A stretch of 64,000 nt of DNA, from NCBI RefSeq assembly GCF_000835495.1, contig NW_015622542.1, forward strand, positions 3,432,485 to 3,496,484. Reading direction: 5' to 3'. Shown here piece by piece: positions 62,217-64,000 of the stretch. Origin of the DNA: Cladophialophora immunda (taxonomy: Eukaryota > Ascomycota > Eurotiomycetes > Chaetothyriales > Herpotrichiellaceae). Both the position numbers and the translations under genes were made by a program. The stretch's first letter is position 1. The number at the start of each line of letters is the position of its first letter. The notes beneath the pieces were generated by a model. The model ran no database searches. It was not told the origin of the DNA and was given only the letters and a program-made list of their open reading frames with translations.

Positions 62217-64000
62217 CTACACAGCCTTCTCCCCCTGAACGACCTTCGCCCCCGAGTCTTCTGTATATGGGGTAACTGCCGACGTAATCTTCCCGGGTGC
62301 CTCGTCTTCGTCCGCCTCCGAGGAAATGGCTGGCTCTCCATGAATGATGTCTTCGAAGCCGGGAACATCGGTCCAATCTCCCACGCGGCGCCGCGTCGAC
62401 CAGTCCACAACCTCATCCGGATGGACGGCGTGGCCCGAAAGGCTGTACTTGGGAGGGAAAACCACGTTCAGGCCCCAAAACGCGAGGACCGACACAACGA
62501 CCGCGAAGATCCAGTTCAGGTCGTACGTGTACGGCTGCACGTTCTTGATGGACGGATTCACCTGGCTGATGAAGCCGGGCATGTTCGGCACGTAGGCGCA
62601 GAGGAACGCGGCGTACGCGCGCCAATTGACACCGTGCCAGAACCAGAACTTGCCGCCTCGCAGAACGTAGAGATGGCGGACGTCAATTGCCCGGCGACGG
62701 ACGAGCCAGTAGTCCGCCATAAGGATCCCGCTGACAGGACCCAGAAGTGAAGGGTATGCTGATAGGAAATCTGGAAATCGATGTCAATATAGGACGAGCG
62801 GTGGGGGTGTCGAAGCCCAAGACCTACTGTAGAAACTCCCTGCATCGTACACAATTTTCCAGGGACAGATGACGACGGAAAGAACGGCCACGATCAAAGA
62901 GCCCCGGACATTGTTGATGTATTTGGGCCAAAAGGACGACAGCGCAATCGCAACCGTGATGGTATTTGCCGATAGATTAACACCGATGGTGGCGATGATC
63001 CAGACCACGGCCGCGATGAAGACCGCGCCTCGATTTTCCCAGCGCGCAAGGATCCCTGAAGGTTCCCAGTACGCTTCGTTCCAAATTTTGACGGTGGCAG
63101 AGCTCGTTATGACGGAACAGATGACGGGAAGGATACCAGTACAAGGCAAGGCAAGACTTTGAATCCATGTGTTGCCCGGCCGTCGGGCGAATCGTACAAA
63201 GTCAGGAACTGTCACAGGTCAGTTGAGGAGTGTAATGAGAGCGCGTAAGATCGGGAAGTGGTCTCACTGTTGGTGGTGATGGTGGCAAAGTACCCAGCAG
63301 CCGTGCCAAAGGCCTTGACTCTTGTCCAGTTCTGGTCCCAGGCCGACCCCTCGAGCTTCGCCGCTTGCTGGACCAGGGGTCCGCCGTCGGGCGCAACTTT
63401 GAGGGCCCAGATCATCATTCCAATGAAGACAAAGGGAGAAAGGACGGCCTTCAACAAGAAGTACCATTTGAGCTTGTACATGGGGATCAGGGTGAGAGGG
63501 GTCTGGATGATCAGGAGGATAAAGTAGCATAGCAAATCGGCGCTCGTGATTCCCGCACTCGCAGGGAGGGCGTTGGGTATGTCGTCGAAACTCGGCCAAA
63601 TGGCGCGCAGCATCTGATGGATGCACTGTCCGATGCTCTACCAAGATGACCTTCGTGAGCATGCGTGTTCGCCGTCCTTCCGCCACAGGGGTACGACGCT
63701 ACTCACAATGTTCAGGATGGCAAGCCACATCAGCGCCATGAAGGCACGAATCGCCACGGGGAAGTATCCCCCACGCATGCCCCAGGACATGCGGGTTGAC
63801 AGCGGGAATCCCGTGTGGTAGTTTGTTGCGATATGCCCGCACAGTGCGACCACGATGCCGGTGAGCAGGAAGCCGCAAAAGGTGATCGGGATGATCTCGC
63901 GGAAAGTGAACCCCTGGCCCACCAGGATCGCTCCAAAGCTCCAGGTCGCAATGGTGAACTGGTCGGAGCACCAATAGGTAATGAAGTCCCAGTTCCTCCA
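62217..64000 (-). CDS. NCS1 permease (Fur-type nucleobase/allantoin/hydantoin class), 5' end missing
   Basis: Plasma-membrane H+ symporter of the nucleobase-cation-symport-1 family. Minus-strand exons 64000-63707 (edge), 63637-63268, 63208-62828 and 62770-62217. The junctions are phase-consistent and restore family motifs: NI-SIGQCIHQMLRAIWPSF, TTN-IPDFVRFARRPG, GSFY-NFLSAYPSLLGPVSG. Other marks: the WRNWDFITYWCSDQFTIATW region, RMSWGMRGGYFPVAIRAFMA, NLSANTITVAIALSSFWP and MADYWLVRRRAIDVRHLYVL. About 10 membrane helices can be seen; the N-terminal tail and first helix are beyond the window. The cytosolic C-tail is acidic (SSEADEDEAPGKITSA). The Fur branch handles uracil, allantoin, uridine and similar; the substrate is not decided, but the LamB/YcsF neighbour fits a cyclic amide. 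Confidence 0.93.

Overview
This window is nuclear DNA of a filamentous ascomycete (Pezizomycotina). The evidence is many short GT-AG introns (about 46-167 nt) with CTAAC-like branch points, about one gene per 2-2.5 kb, both strands used without operons, and families typical of these fungi: HET-domain protein, BYS1, Pho81/NUC-2, CCC1, NCS1 permease and a GPI-type wall protein. An Eurotiomycete or Dothideomycete is my guess; the sequence alone does not settle it. Gene models below were spliced by hand, with reading phase checked across each junction.

Layout. 0-8 kb: 3' part of the mitochondrial ADP/ATP carrier, a proline-rich protein of unknown role, and a full Pho81-type phosphate regulator (SPX, ankyrin, degenerate GDPD). 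8.5-17.6 kb: an alpha-glucoside-type sugar transporter, a small DUF4267-like membrane protein, two hypothetical genes, mitochondrial ribosomal protein uL3m and a small membrane protein. 19-29.5 kb: a lone cytochrome P450, an inverted repeat, a microbial-type PARG protein, an acidic hypothetical protein, a frameshifted feruloyl-esterase-like pseudogene and an ankyrin protein with a STAND-like N-terminus. 29.5-39 kb: a gene-poor stretch with one small spliced gene, then housekeeping genes (SF3a66/Prp11, ESCRT-I Vps37, a GPI-type protein, a CCC1 iron/manganese transporter). 39-52.5 kb: BYS1, a CorA-like transporter, phosphoinositide phospholipase C, 3'(2'),5'-bisphosphate nucleotidase and an IFI6/IFI27-like protein, plus two copies of a dispersed 170-180 bp repeat. 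53-59 kb looks accessory: a coiled-coil gene with two internal tandem repeats, a HET-domain gene whose frame breaks near its 3' end, and decayed coding sequence. 59.5-64 kb: a possible small catabolic cluster of LamB/YcsF (5-oxoprolinase subunit A family), a tandem ABM-like protein and an NCS1 permease that runs off the right edge.

How they fit together. Most genes are independent housekeeping or transport genes. Two groups may be functional neighbourhoods. The 59.6-64 kb trio pairs a cyclic-amide hydrolase family with a nucleobase/hydantoin-class importer. The 53-59 kb block and the 23-29 kb block hold non-self-recognition (HET, STAND-like ankyrin) and ADP-ribose-processing proteins beside repeats and a pseudogene, as expected of fast-evolving accessory DNA. 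I found no CRISPR array, no intact transposon and no convincing tRNA or rRNA gene.
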